Assembly: GCA_035646375.1 (NCBI GenBank)
Contig: DASRPM010000187.1
Span: 1 to 56,168, forward strand
Origin: DASYRM01 sp035646375
Lineage (GTDB): Bacteria > Acidobacteriota > Vicinamibacteria > Vicinamibacterales > UBA2999
Direction: 5' to 3'
Length of the DNA stretch: 56,168 bases
Positions 24,788 to 32,275 of this stretch are shown here, one piece after another. Numbering within the stretch: the stretch's first letter is position 1; every line of letters begins with the position of its first letter. The position numbers and the translations under genes are program-made. Under the pieces are notes generated by a model that ran no database searches, was not told where the DNA came from, and saw only the letters and a program-made list of their open reading frames with translations.

Positions 24788-25528
24788 CTACTCCCATCTG
24801 AAGACGCGCGCCGCGAGCGCGGTGAAGAGGACCCCGAAGACCGCGATGGCGCCGACGTCCCAGAGGTGGGACATGAGCGGATCGCCGCGCCACACACCCT
24901 GCATCAGCGACACCGCATATGTCAGCGGCATGACGCGCGCCACGGCGCGCAGCCACGGCGGCATCGCCGCGAGCGGAAAGAAGAGGCCCGATAATGCAAT
25001 CATCGGGTAGAAGATCAGGCCGGCCACCGGCTGCGCGAAGCGCGCGGTGGGCACCAGGCTCGCGATCAGGAAGCCGATCGACAGGACTCCGGCGGTCGAA
25101 AACAGCACCGCCACGAGGAACGGGGCCACCTGCTCCGGGGTGACGGCCGCGTAACGGCGGCCCGCCGCCAGCAGCAGCGCCAGCGTCATCGCCGTGAACA
25201 GCAGCTTCACGATCACGTGGGCCGTGAGGATGGTGGCCGGGCGCAGCGGCGTCGCACGCAGCCGCTTCAGGATGCCGCCCTCGCGGTAGATCGCGATGAT
25301 CGTCACGAGCGAGACCACCGCGCTCGTGGCGATGACGAGCGCCGCGAGAACGGGCAGGCCCGCCTTCAGGAATGCCCATTCCGGCGACGCGGGCCCCGCC
25401 CCGCCCCGCATCGCGCGTCCGAGCGCCAGGAACAGGAGCACCGGCACACCGACGGCCCCGAACAGGCCGAGCGGTTCGCGCGCGAAGATCTTGATCTCGA
25501 GCCAGACGAGCTGCCACAAGCCCTTCAT
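24788..25528 (-). CDS. ABC-2-type transporter permease
   Basis: 246 aa, six membrane helices (LFGAVGVPVLLFLALGRAM, LPVLAALVIATSAVVSLVTI, AGLIFYPMIALSGLFFPLAA). IYREGGILKRLRATPLRPAT is the conserved cytoplasmic loop of drug- or polysaccharide-type ABC-2 exporters. It lies 46 bases after the ATPase gene; the gap holds a 9-bp array whose G-rich strand would sit in the leader next to the start. It forms an exporter with the ATPase at 25575. Confidence 0.9.
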   Translation of the reverse strand: MKGLWQLVWLEIKIFAREPLGLFGAVGVPVLLFLALGRAMRGGAGPASPEWAFLKAGLPVLAALVIATSAVVSLVTIIAIYREGGILKRLRATPLRPATILTAHVIVKLLFTAMTLALLLAAGRRYAAVTPEQVAPFLVAVLFSTAGVLSIGFLIASLVPTARFAQPVAGLIFYPMIALSGLFFPLAAMPPWLRAVARVMPLTYAVSLMQGVWRGDPLMSHLWDVGAIAVFGVLFTALAARVFRWE

Positions 25529-25533
25529 CGGTT

Positions 25534-25570
25534 CTTACCTGCCCAGCTCCTCACCTGCCCACCTGCCACG
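25534..25570. repeat. 9-bp tandem array N4 (CTTACCTGC type, degenerate)
   Basis: Plus strand: CTTACCTGC, a broken unit, CTCACCTGC, CCACCTGCC. It lies 5 bases upstream of the permease ATG, filling the gap between the two ABC genes. Confidence 0.7.
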
Positions 25571-25574
25571 CGCG

Positions 25575-26492
25575 TCAGTCTCGAATCGAGCGCCCCGTCA
25601 GCCGGAGGAACACGTCCTCGAGCGACGGCTCGGTGGTGTGGAAATCGGTGACCGCGATGCCGTGCCGTGAGACGCACTGGATCACGTCGGTCACGAGGCC
25701 CGGGTTGTTGCCGCGAATCGTCAACGACGGGCCGTCGGCATCTACTGTGCCCACGCCGGGCAGCGCCAGGAATCGCTCGCGCGCCGACCCATCGGCGGTG
25801 GTCACCACGACCAGGCGTTCGGGGCAATGCCGGGCGACCAGGCCGCGCGGCGTGTCCACGTCGATGATGCGGCCGTGCTCGATGATGGCGACGCGGTCGC
25901 ACAGCCGCTCGGCCTCTTCCATCAGGTGCGTGGTGAGCACCACGGTCTTGCCGCGCTCGCGGATGCCGCGCACCAGATCCCAGATGGCACGCCGCGCCTG
26001 CGGATCGAGGCCGGTCGTCAACTCGTCGAGGAACACCACTTCGGGGTCGTTGATGAGGGCCAGCGCGATGAACAGGCGCTGCTTCTGCCCTCCCGAGAGC
26101 GTCATGAACCAGGCGTTGCGCTTCTCGCGAAGCCCGAGCTGGTCGAGCAGCGCGGCGGGATCGACCGTGGACGGATAGAGCGACGCCCAGAACCGCACCG
26201 CCTCCCCCACCTTGATGCGCTTCTGGAGCTGCGCTTCCTGGAGTTGGACGCCGATCTTCACCTTCAGCGCCGTGCCGGCGCGAAACGGATCGAGCCCGAG
26301 CACCGCGATCGTGCCGCGGTCCGGTGCGCGCAGCCCCTCGAGGCACTCCATCGTGGTGGTCTTGCCGGCGCCGTTCGGGCCGACCAGACCGAAAATCTCG
26401 CCGCGCCGCACCTCGAACGACACGTCGTCCACGGCCACCACCGGGCCGTAGGCCTTGCGGATGCCTGAGACACGGACGACGGGCTCGGTCAT
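25575..26492 (-). CDS. ABC transporter ATP-binding protein (DrrA/CcmA type)
   Basis: 305 aa. Walker A is GPNGAGKTT, Q-loop GVQLQEAQLQKR, signature LSGGQKQR, Walker B VVFLDELTTGLD, switch His TTHLMEEAE. The second aspartate-proline step of Walker B reads DELT instead of DEPT, a tolerated variant. A C-terminal extension of about 80 residues (FLALPGVGTVDADGPSLTI, HTTEPSLEDVFLRLTGRSIRD) is the DUF4162-like domain of DrrA-type ATPases. It energises the permease encoded downstream. Its -10 box TACATT overlaps the GTAG head of a REP. Confidence 0.9.
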   Translation of the reverse strand: MTEPVVRVSGIRKAYGPVVAVDDVSFEVRRGEIFGLVGPNGAGKTTTMECLEGLRAPDRGTIAVLGLDPFRAGTALKVKIGVQLQEAQLQKRIKVGEAVRFWASLYPSTVDPAALLDQLGLREKRNAWFMTLSGGQKQRLFIALALINDPEVVFLDELTTGLDPQARRAIWDLVRGIRERGKTVVLTTHLMEEAERLCDRVAIIEHGRIIDVDTPRGLVARHCPERLVVVTTADGSARERFLALPGVGTVDADGPSLTIRGNNPGLVTDVIQCVSRHGIAVTDFHTTEPSLEDVFLRLTGRSIRD

Positions 26493-26499
26493 TGTTCTG

Positions 26500-26505
26500 A
26501 ATGTA
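26500..26505 (-). promoter_or_regulatory. -10 box TACATT of ABC exporter operon, built partly from a REP head
   Basis: The minus strand has TACATT ending 7 bases before ATG 26492. Its TAC is the reverse of the GTA in the REP head at 26503-26506, so the repeat contributes half the box. Confidence 0.45.
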
Positions 26506-26556
26506 GAGGGCGGTCTTCAGACCGCCCTGCAGGCGGACCTGAAGGTCCGCCTCTAC
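26503..26556. repeat. Inverted REP pair (BIME-like), R3 and R4
   Basis: Left copy: GTAG 26503-26506, then stem AGGGCGGTCT / AGACCGCCCT (26507-26528). Two bases (GC) separate it from the right copy: stem AGGCGGACCT / AGGTCCGCCT (26531-26552), then CTAC 26553-26556. Both stems are perfect 10-bp pairs with 2-base loops. The heads point outward, as in bacterial BIMEs. The right head contains the stop of the CitE-like gene; the left head overlaps the promoter of the ABC operon. Confidence 0.92.
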
Positions 26557-27476
26557 GTACTGCCACTGGGCGCGCGATCGAGAATCGTCCGCGCCATGCG
26601 GAGGCTGGCCGCGTCGATCATGCGGCCGTCGTGGGTCGCGGCCCCCTGCCCTGCCGCGACGGCGGCGTCGAAGGCTTCGACCAGCGCGGCCGCCGCCGAG
26701 AGTTCGGCGTCGGTCGGCGAGAAGACGGTGTTGGCGGTGGCGAGCTGGCCCGGGTGGATGCACTGTTTGCCGTCGAACCCGAGGGCGCGCGCGATGCGGC
26801 ACGAGCGCTCGAAGCCGGCGGCGTCCTTGTAGGCCGAGTACGGCCCGTCCATGCAGCGCAGGCCGTGTGCCCGCGCCGCGGCCACGATGCCGTGCATCAC
26901 CGCATGCCACCGGTGGCCGGGATACACCTCGTCGTGGGCGTCCATCTCGCCGATCCCCGACGACGGCATCTTCATCGAGGCGGCGTAGTCGCCGACGCCG
27001 AGGATGAGCGCCTCGAGACGCGGCGACGCCGACGCGATCTCGCGCAGGTACACGAAGCCCGACGCGCTCTCGATCTGCGCTTCGAGCCCGATCGGTGCCC
27101 CCAGCCCGCAGTGCGCTTCGATCTGCGACAGCAGCATGTCCACGAACACCACGTCCCGCGCGCCGCTCACCTTGGGCAGCATCACCAGATCCACCCGGTC
27201 GCCGGCGGCCTCGATCACGTCCACGAGATCGCGATAGGCGTGGGGCGTGTCGGCCGCGTTGATGCGCACGATGCGCGTGCGGCTGCCGAAATCGAGGGTG
27301 AGCAGCGCGTGCACCACATGGGCGCGGCTCGCCGCCTTCTCGCCCGGAGCCACCGCGTCCTCGAGGTCGATGCACACGGCATCGGCGGCGCTGGCGGCGG
27401 CCTTGGGGATCATGTCGGGCCGCGACGCCGGAACGAAGAGCGTGGTGCGCGACAGCCGCGCGGGATGGCCGGTCAT
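26553..27476 (-). CDS. HpcH/HpaI or CitE-like lyase family protein
   Basis: 307 aa from ATG 27476, which overlaps the stop of the upstream gene (ATGA). It has a TIM-barrel with CitE-family motifs: LFVPASRPDMIPKAAASAAD, CIDLEDAVAPGEKAASR (acidic metal ligands), RINAADTPHAYRDL, MLPKVSGARDV, GLEAQIESASGF (catalytic Glu), and FDGKQCIHPGQL. It cleaves or forms C-C bonds in acyl-CoA or oxo acids with Mg2+. Its neighbours MmgE/PrpD and a carboxylate transporter suggest organic-acid catabolism. The stop codon comes from a REP. Confidence 0.88.
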   Translation of the reverse strand: MTGHPARLSRTTLFVPASRPDMIPKAAASAADAVCIDLEDAVAPGEKAASRAHVVHALLTLDFGSRTRIVRINAADTPHAYRDLVDVIEAAGDRVDLVMLPKVSGARDVVFVDMLLSQIEAHCGLGAPIGLEAQIESASGFVYLREIASASPRLEALILGVGDYAASMKMPSSGIGEMDAHDEVYPGHRWHAVMHGIVAAARAHGLRCMDGPYSAYKDAAGFERSCRIARALGFDGKQCIHPGQLATANTVFSPTDAELSAAAALVEAFDAAVAAGQGAATHDGRMIDAASLRMARTILDRAPSGST

Positions 27477-28438
27477 TTCGCCTTGGCCGCGGCCTCTTCG
27501 GCCCGCGCCACGCCGAGCAGGTTGCGCATGGCGTAGTTGCCCTCGTGACAGGCGTACTCGAACGGCGCCTGGTCCGCGCCGACCTTCGTCAGCGTCATCG
27601 CAAACGTCCACTCCCGCGCCCAGGTAGCGGGATCGTCGAAGGTGACCGACCACTCGACGTGCCCGTCGTCTACCGGCGTGAATCGCTCCACCAGGCGCAG
27701 GCGCTCGCTGGAGCCGCGATAGGGTGTCTTGTCGGTGAAATTGGTGGTTTCGATCACGAGCGACGCGCCGTCGAACCGCCCGCGCGCGTCGCCCATGTAG
27801 GCGCGCATCGACGCGGGAAGACGCGGCCGCGCGCCGAGCGGGATGACGCGCGTCTCGTTCACCATCTCGTAGCCGATTGCCACGAAGCCGGGGCCCTGCA
27901 CGATTCGGTACGCGTTGCCGTAGATGGCCGGCATCATCGAGCCCGGCACTCCGCGCGTGATGCAGCGATCGTAGAGGCTGCGGTCCTCCCACGAGTCGGC
28001 CTCGCCGCGCCCCTTGCGCGCCGCGGCGCGCGCGGCATTGCGTGCACGCGCTTCGGCCGTGAGCGGCGGGATGCGCCCGTCGGGTGGATCGGTGACGAGC
28101 CACGCGCGGCTGTTCTTCGGCTTGATGTTCTCGAACCAGTGCAGCGGGCTGCGCAGCTCCCACCGCTGCCGATCGGCCTCGTCGCGCGCGGCGTTGCGCT
28201 CGTCGATCAGCCTGTCGAGCTCGGACGCGGAGATCTGGTCCAGCATGCGGCCGGCGAGTGCGTCCGGCCGTTCCATGGGGATGAGGCTCTCGTCGCTGTT
28301 GGTGAAGTCACCCTGCAAGTCGGGATCGCCCCACGGCGTGCGGGGCGGCACGTAAGGTCCCGTCGCCTGCGCCTGCAGCAGCCCGGAGCCCAGCGTGGCC
28401 GCCAGCAGCGCCACCACGACGGTCAGCCGCCGGTCCAT
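27473..28438 (-). CDS. Exported protein of the GDPDLQG acidobacterial family
   Basis: 321 aa. The signal peptide ends LGSGLLQAQA. It opens with PRTPWGDPDLQGDFTN, the hallmark of a large secreted acidobacterial family without assigned function. Other family blocks are YDRCITRGVPGSMMPAIYGN, IVQGPGFVAIGYEMVNETRVIP and TPYRGSSERLRLVERF. A second member lies at 37728. ATG 28438 has a TAGAAT box 7 bases upstream. It is co-translated with the CitE-like gene. Confidence 0.8.
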   Translation of the reverse strand: MDRRLTVVVALLAATLGSGLLQAQATGPYVPPRTPWGDPDLQGDFTNSDESLIPMERPDALAGRMLDQISASELDRLIDERNAARDEADRQRWELRSPLHWFENIKPKNSRAWLVTDPPDGRIPPLTAEARARNAARAAARKGRGEADSWEDRSLYDRCITRGVPGSMMPAIYGNAYRIVQGPGFVAIGYEMVNETRVIPLGARPRLPASMRAYMGDARGRFDGASLVIETTNFTDKTPYRGSSERLRLVERFTPVDDGHVEWSVTFDDPATWAREWTFAMTLTKVGADQAPFEYACHEGNYAMRNLLGVARAEEAAAKAK

Positions 28439-28445
28439 GGCCGCT

Positions 28446-28451
28446 ATTCTA
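28446..28451 (-). promoter_or_regulatory. -10 box TAGAAT, leaderless-type
   Basis: The minus strand has TAGAAT, 7 bases before ATG 28438 and 4 bases downstream of a REP, so the REP separates this unit from the PrpD gene. Confidence 0.5.
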
Positions 28452-28455
28452 GATC

Positions 28456-28481
28456 CGGGCGGTCTAAAGACCGCCCGCTAC
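28456..28481 (-). repeat. REP element R5
   Basis: A perfect 10-bp stem CGGGCGGTCT / AGACCGCCCG with loop AA (28456-28477) is followed by CTAC (28478-28481), i.e. a GTAG head on the minus strand. Confidence 0.88.
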
Positions 28482-28512
28482 ATCAGCGCCCGCACGCATC
28501 AGCGCCCGCACG
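28481..28512. repeat. 16-bp tandem duplication across the PrpD stop codon
   Basis: The unit catcagcgcccgcacg is present twice in a row (28481-28496, 28497-28512). One copy is the coding end and stop of the PrpD gene; the other lies between that stop and the REP. Confidence 0.9.
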
Positions 28513-29902
28513 CGAGCCCGACGATCGAACCCGCGTCTTCGAGCTCCTCGAGACCGGCAATCGCCGCGGCCAGGCGGTCGCGCGCGCCGGCGTCGAGCAC
28601 GCTGCCGGCGTTGTCGTCGAACTTCGCACGCAGCTCGTCCCCGGTCATCGGGTTCTCCGCCGACCCGCGGTTGTACTCCTCGACCTCGGAGAACACGCGG
28701 CCGTCGGCGAGCCGCATCGTGAGCGCGCCCTTGAAGCGGCCCGGCGGCGGGAACTCCGGATCGACGCGGTAGGTCACGCGCCGGGCCAGCGCCAGGATCT
28801 CCGGATCGGTCCGGCAGGCATCGCCATACGCGGTGCGCCCCAGCTCGCCGCGGACGAGCGCCTCGGCCAGCGTGTACTGCAGGCACACGCGGCAGTGCGC
28901 CTCGGTGGCGGGCGCCGTCTTCTCCGCCACCGGCTCGCACACGATCGACACGTTGAACTCGGCCACCGGGCACTCGATGGACACCACGTCGGCGGGCCGG
29001 ATGCCGTGCCGCGCGCGCAGCCGCAGCACGAGATCGATGTACGGGTGCAGCACGTGCGCGGCCGGAAACGGCTTGAACGACGAGTTGCGGCTGTCCCACC
29101 GCGTGCCGAGACCGTCGGTGATCCGCGCCAGGTTTTTCACCACCGCGGGGTCCTGCAGGTGCGACGCGAACAGGCCGAACCGCCCCTCGAAGATCTTCGG
29201 TGGACCGGAGGCGCCGGCCTGCGCCAGCATCGCCGCCGCCATGCCGTTCTGGGCGGCGAAGCCCGAATGCAGGAACTTCGACTGCGTGCCATCGACCCAG
29301 CACTCGAGCAGCCCCGCGGCGGTGCTGCCGGCAATCCCAGCGGCCCACGCCAGGGACGCCGCGTCGAGCCCCAGCAGCTTCCCCGCCGCGTAGGCGATGC
29401 CGAACGGCGAGAACAGCCCCGTGGGGTGGAACCCGCGGCGGTGGAACGTGCCCGGCGCCACCGACCCGACGCGGCACGCGACCTCGTTGCCGACGGCCAC
29501 CGCCAGGAGCAGATCGCGCCCGCTGACGCGGCGCGTCTCGGCAAGCGCCAGCGCGGCAGCCACCGACGGGCTGCTCATGTGCACGATGGATTCGTTGTGC
29601 GTGTCGTCGAATTCGAGCGCCTGCGCGAACGACGCGTTGGCGAAGGCGGCAAACGGCGCGGCCGTGTGGCCGCCGGCGCCCCAGACGCGGCTCGGCCCCT
29701 GCGGCGCCATCGCGCGCACGCCCGCGCGGACCGACGCGCCGAGCGGCGTCGTGGAGCCGGCCAGCGACAGGCCGATCACGTCGAGCACGCGCAGCTTCGT
29801 GGTCGCAACGACGTCCGCGGGAAGGTCCGTAAAGGAGAGGCCGGCCACCCAGGCCGCCACCTCGCTGGCAAGCGGCGCGGCGGCCGCGACGGAATGGCTC
29901 AC
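28499..29902 (-). CDS. MmgE/PrpD family protein
   Basis: 467 aa from GTG 29902, 17 bases after the MFS stop. It shows 2-methylcitrate-dehydratase-family features: VLDVIGLSLAGS, AFANASFAQALEFDDTH, GNEVACRVG, GFHPTGLFSPFGIAYAAG, ITDGLGTRWD and KPFPAAHVLHPYIDL. The family dehydrates or isomerises tricarboxylic or related acids (PrpD, cis-aconitate decarboxylase and others). Its place between an MFS carrier and a CitE-like lyase suggests uptake and cleavage of a branched organic acid (inference). Confidence 0.88.
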   Translation of the reverse strand: MSHSVAAAAPLASEVAAWVAGLSFTDLPADVVATTKLRVLDVIGLSLAGSTTPLGASVRAGVRAMAPQGPSRVWGAGGHTAAPFAAFANASFAQALEFDDTHNESIVHMSSPSVAAALALAETRRVSGRDLLLAVAVGNEVACRVGSVAPGTFHRRGFHPTGLFSPFGIAYAAGKLLGLDAASLAWAAGIAGSTAAGLLECWVDGTQSKFLHSGFAAQNGMAAAMLAQAGASGPPKIFEGRFGLFASHLQDPAVVKNLARITDGLGTRWDSRNSSFKPFPAAHVLHPYIDLVLRLRARHGIRPADVVSIECPVAEFNVSIVCEPVAEKTAPATEAHCRVCLQYTLAEALVRGELGRTAYGDACRTDPEILALARRVTYRVDPEFPPPGRFKGALTMRLADGRVFSEVEEYNRGSAENPMTGDELRAKFDDNAGSVLDAGARDRLAAAIAGLEELEDAGSIVGLACGR

Positions 29903-29919
29903 GACAGTATCTTGCCTCT

Positions 29920-31272
29920 CTACTCGGCCTCGAGACGTTTCAGCGACCACGCCAGGAGCGACGCCGCGAGCAGGAAGCCGCCGAGCGCCATCTGTCCGAC
30001 CTGGAACGAGCCCGTTTGGTCGCGCAGCCATCCCATGATGGTGGGGCCCACGAAGCCGCCCATCGTCCCGATGGAATTGATGAACGCCAGGCCGCCCGCC
30101 ATGGCGAGGCCGCTCAAGAAACGCGGCGGGATCGTCCAGAACAGGGCACGCGCGGCGTTCACGCCGCTCACGGCCACCATGATCCAGAAGACCGAGAACC
30201 AGAAGCTGCCCGGAAACACGATCGGGCCGACCTGGAAGCCGCCCGCGAAGAGAATCGAGCAGACGAAGCCGACCGCCGCGACCGCGCAGGCGGCGGACAG
30301 GTTCCCCACCTTGTTGCCGCGGCGATCCACACGGCTCGCCCACACGATCATCGTCACGCTGGCCGCGGCGTAGCAGCCGCTCGTGACGAACCCGATCTGG
30401 ATGTCCGTCAAGCGCCCGGTGTCGAGGATCTGCGGCAGGAAGATGCCGATGCCGTACGACCCGACCAGGAACCCGAACTGCACGCCCGCCAGGATCAGCA
30501 CGCGGACGTCGCGGAACGCCAGCGCCAGGCGCTTCACTTCCTTGGGCCGCCGCTCGGCCTCGAGCCGCTCGCGCACGATACGCCGTTCGTCGTCGCTCAG
30601 CCACGCCGCGTCTTCCGGCCGGTCGGGTAGGTAGCTGAACAGCACGATGCCCACGATCACCGCCGGCAGCCCTTCGACGATGAAGAGCCACTGCCAGCCG
30701 GCGAGGCCCAGCGCGCCATCGAGCGCGAGCAGAAATCCCGACACCGGGCCGCCGATGACCGACGAGATCGGAATCGCCACCATGAACCACGCGATGATGC
30801 GCGTGCGGTACTCGCCGGGGAACCACGTCGCGAGGTAAAACGCCACGCCGGGGAAGAAGCCCGCTTCGGCGGCGCCGAGCAGAAGGCGGAAGGTGTAGAA
30901 GCTGTGGGGCCCGACCGCCAGCGCCATGGCGGCCGAGACGAGGCCCCAGCTGATCATGATGCGCGAGAGCCACCGCCGGGGGCCGAAGCGGTAGAGCGCG
31001 ACGTTGCTCGGCACCTCGAGGAAGCAGTAGCCGAGGAAGAAGAAGAGTCCAGAACCAAGCCCGAACTGCGTGGCCGTCAGGCCGATCGACTGGTTCATCG
31101 TGAGCGCGGCAAAGCTCACGTTGGTGCGATCGAGGTAGTTGAGGATGTAGGCGGTCGTGAGCAGCGGCATCAGCCGCCAGCCGATCTTCGCGAAGACCTC
31201 GCGCTCGGCGGCGGCCTTGGCGTCAACGGCCAGCGGCGTCGAGGCCAGCGGCGGAGTCGTGCTCGAAGACAA
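29920..31272 (-). CDS. MFS transporter, ACS family (galactonate/tartrate/phthalate-like)
   Basis: 450 aa from a TTG at 31272; the start is uncertain. The helix 1 region ILNYLDRTNVSFAALTMN, loop FLEVPSNVALYRFGPRRW, and RLLLGAAEAGFFPGVAFYL are typical of the ACS symporter family, with about 12 helices. It imports an organic anion with H+. It is in an operon with MmgE/PrpD and divergent from the 2-hydroxyacid dehydrogenase gene, with which it shares the short region around GGTATACC (31286-31293). Confidence 0.86.
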   Translation of the reverse strand: MSSSTTPPLASTPLAVDAKAAAEREVFAKIGWRLMPLLTTAYILNYLDRTNVSFAALTMNQSIGLTATQFGLGSGLFFFLGYCFLEVPSNVALYRFGPRRWLSRIMISWGLVSAAMALAVGPHSFYTFRLLLGAAEAGFFPGVAFYLATWFPGEYRTRIIAWFMVAIPISSVIGGPVSGFLLALDGALGLAGWQWLFIVEGLPAVIVGIVLFSYLPDRPEDAAWLSDDERRIVRERLEAERRPKEVKRLALAFRDVRVLILAGVQFGFLVGSYGIGIFLPQILDTGRLTDIQIGFVTSGCYAAASVTMIVWASRVDRRGNKVGNLSAACAVAAVGFVCSILFAGGFQVGPIVFPGSFWFSVFWIMVAVSGVNAARALFWTIPPRFLSGLAMAGGLAFINSIGTMGGFVGPTIMGWLRDQTGSFQVGQMALGGFLLAASLLAWSLKRLEAE

Positions 31273-31310
31273 TGGAGGACATAAGGTATACCGGACAGCG
31301 CGACGAACCT

Positions 31311-32273
31311 ATGCCCAAACCGGTATGTGCCATCCTCGACGACTACCAGGGCGTCTCCCGCGCGATGGCCGACTGGTCGGCTGTGGAGCGCCACGCCGAG
31401 CTCCGCGTCTTCCGCGAGGCGTTTGCCGGCGAGGATGCCCTCGTGGCCGCGGTGGGCGACTGCGAGATCGTGGTGGCCATGCGTGAGCGCACGCCGTTCC
31501 GCGCCGCCACGTTCGAGCGCCTGCCCCGCTTGCGCCTGCTCGTCACGACGGGAATGCGCAACGCCGCCATCGACCTGGAGGCGGCGCGCGCCCGCGGCGT
31601 CACCGTCTGCGGCACCGCGAGCCTGGGCGAGCCGCCCGCCGAGATCACGTGGGCCCTCCTGCTCGCGCTCGCGAAGCACGTCGTGCCAGAAAGCGCCGCG
31701 TTCCGGACGAACGGGCCGTGGCAGAGCACCCTCGGCGCCGATCTCAACGGCCGTCAGCTCGGGCTGCTGGGGCTCGGCAAGATCGGCAGCCGCATGGCCG
31801 CCGTCGGCCTCGCGTTCGGCATGGAGGTCGTCGCCTGGAGTCAGAACCTGACGTCGGAGGGTGCGGCGGCCGCAGGCGCCCGGCTGGCGCCGTCGAAGGC
31901 GTCGCTGCTCGAGACGAGCGACTTCGTCTCGATCCATCTCGTGCTCAGCGAGCGCACGCGCGGCCTGCTCGGACGCGACGACCTGCGCCGCATGAAGCCG
32001 ACGGCGTACCTGATCAACACGTCGCGCGGGCCGATCGTGGACGAAGCCGCCCTCGTCGAGGCGCTCACCGCGCGCTGGATTGCCGGCGCCGGTCTCGACG
32101 TGTTCGACGTGGAGCCGCCGCGGCCGGACTCGCCGTTCCGCAGCCTGCCCAACGTGCTCGCCACGCCGCACCTCGGCTACGTCACCGAGAGTAACTACCG
32201 GGTCTACTATGGCGAGGCCGCCGAGGACGTGGCGGCATTCCTCGAGGGAACGCCGATTCGAGTGGTGAACTGA
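31311..32273 (+). CDS. D-2-hydroxyacid dehydrogenase, NAD-dependent
   Basis: 320 aa from ATG 31311; an ATG at 31272 would overlap the divergent gene. Features: an N-terminal substrate domain (VCAILDDYQGV), the NAD site LGLLGLGKIGSRMA, an Arg/Glu/His catalytic set in LINTSRGPIVDEAAL, AGLDVFDVEPP, and LATPHLGYVTESNY. The Arg is the one in NTSRG. It reduces 2-oxo acids or oxidises D-2-hydroxy acids. The next gene starts 2 bases after the stop, so both are one operon. Confidence 0.9.
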   Translation: MPKPVCAILDDYQGVSRAMADWSAVERHAELRVFREAFAGEDALVAAVGDCEIVVAMRERTPFRAATFERLPRLRLLVTTGMRNAAIDLEAARARGVTVCGTASLGEPPAEITWALLLALAKHVVPESAAFRTNGPWQSTLGADLNGRQLGLLGLGKIGSRMAAVGLAFGMEVVAWSQNLTSEGAAAAGARLAPSKASLLETSDFVSIHLVLSERTRGLLGRDDLRRMKPTAYLINTSRGPIVDEAALVEALTARWIAGAGLDVFDVEPPRPDSPFRSLPNVLATPHLGYVTESNYRVYYGEAAEDVAAFLEGTPIRVVN

Positions 32274-32275
32274 TC

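Noticed and set aside
27545..30373. 942-codon plus-strand frame over the PrpD and exported-protein genes
   Set aside because: Arg/His/Ala-rich, no recognisable motif, and opposite two clearly recognised genes.
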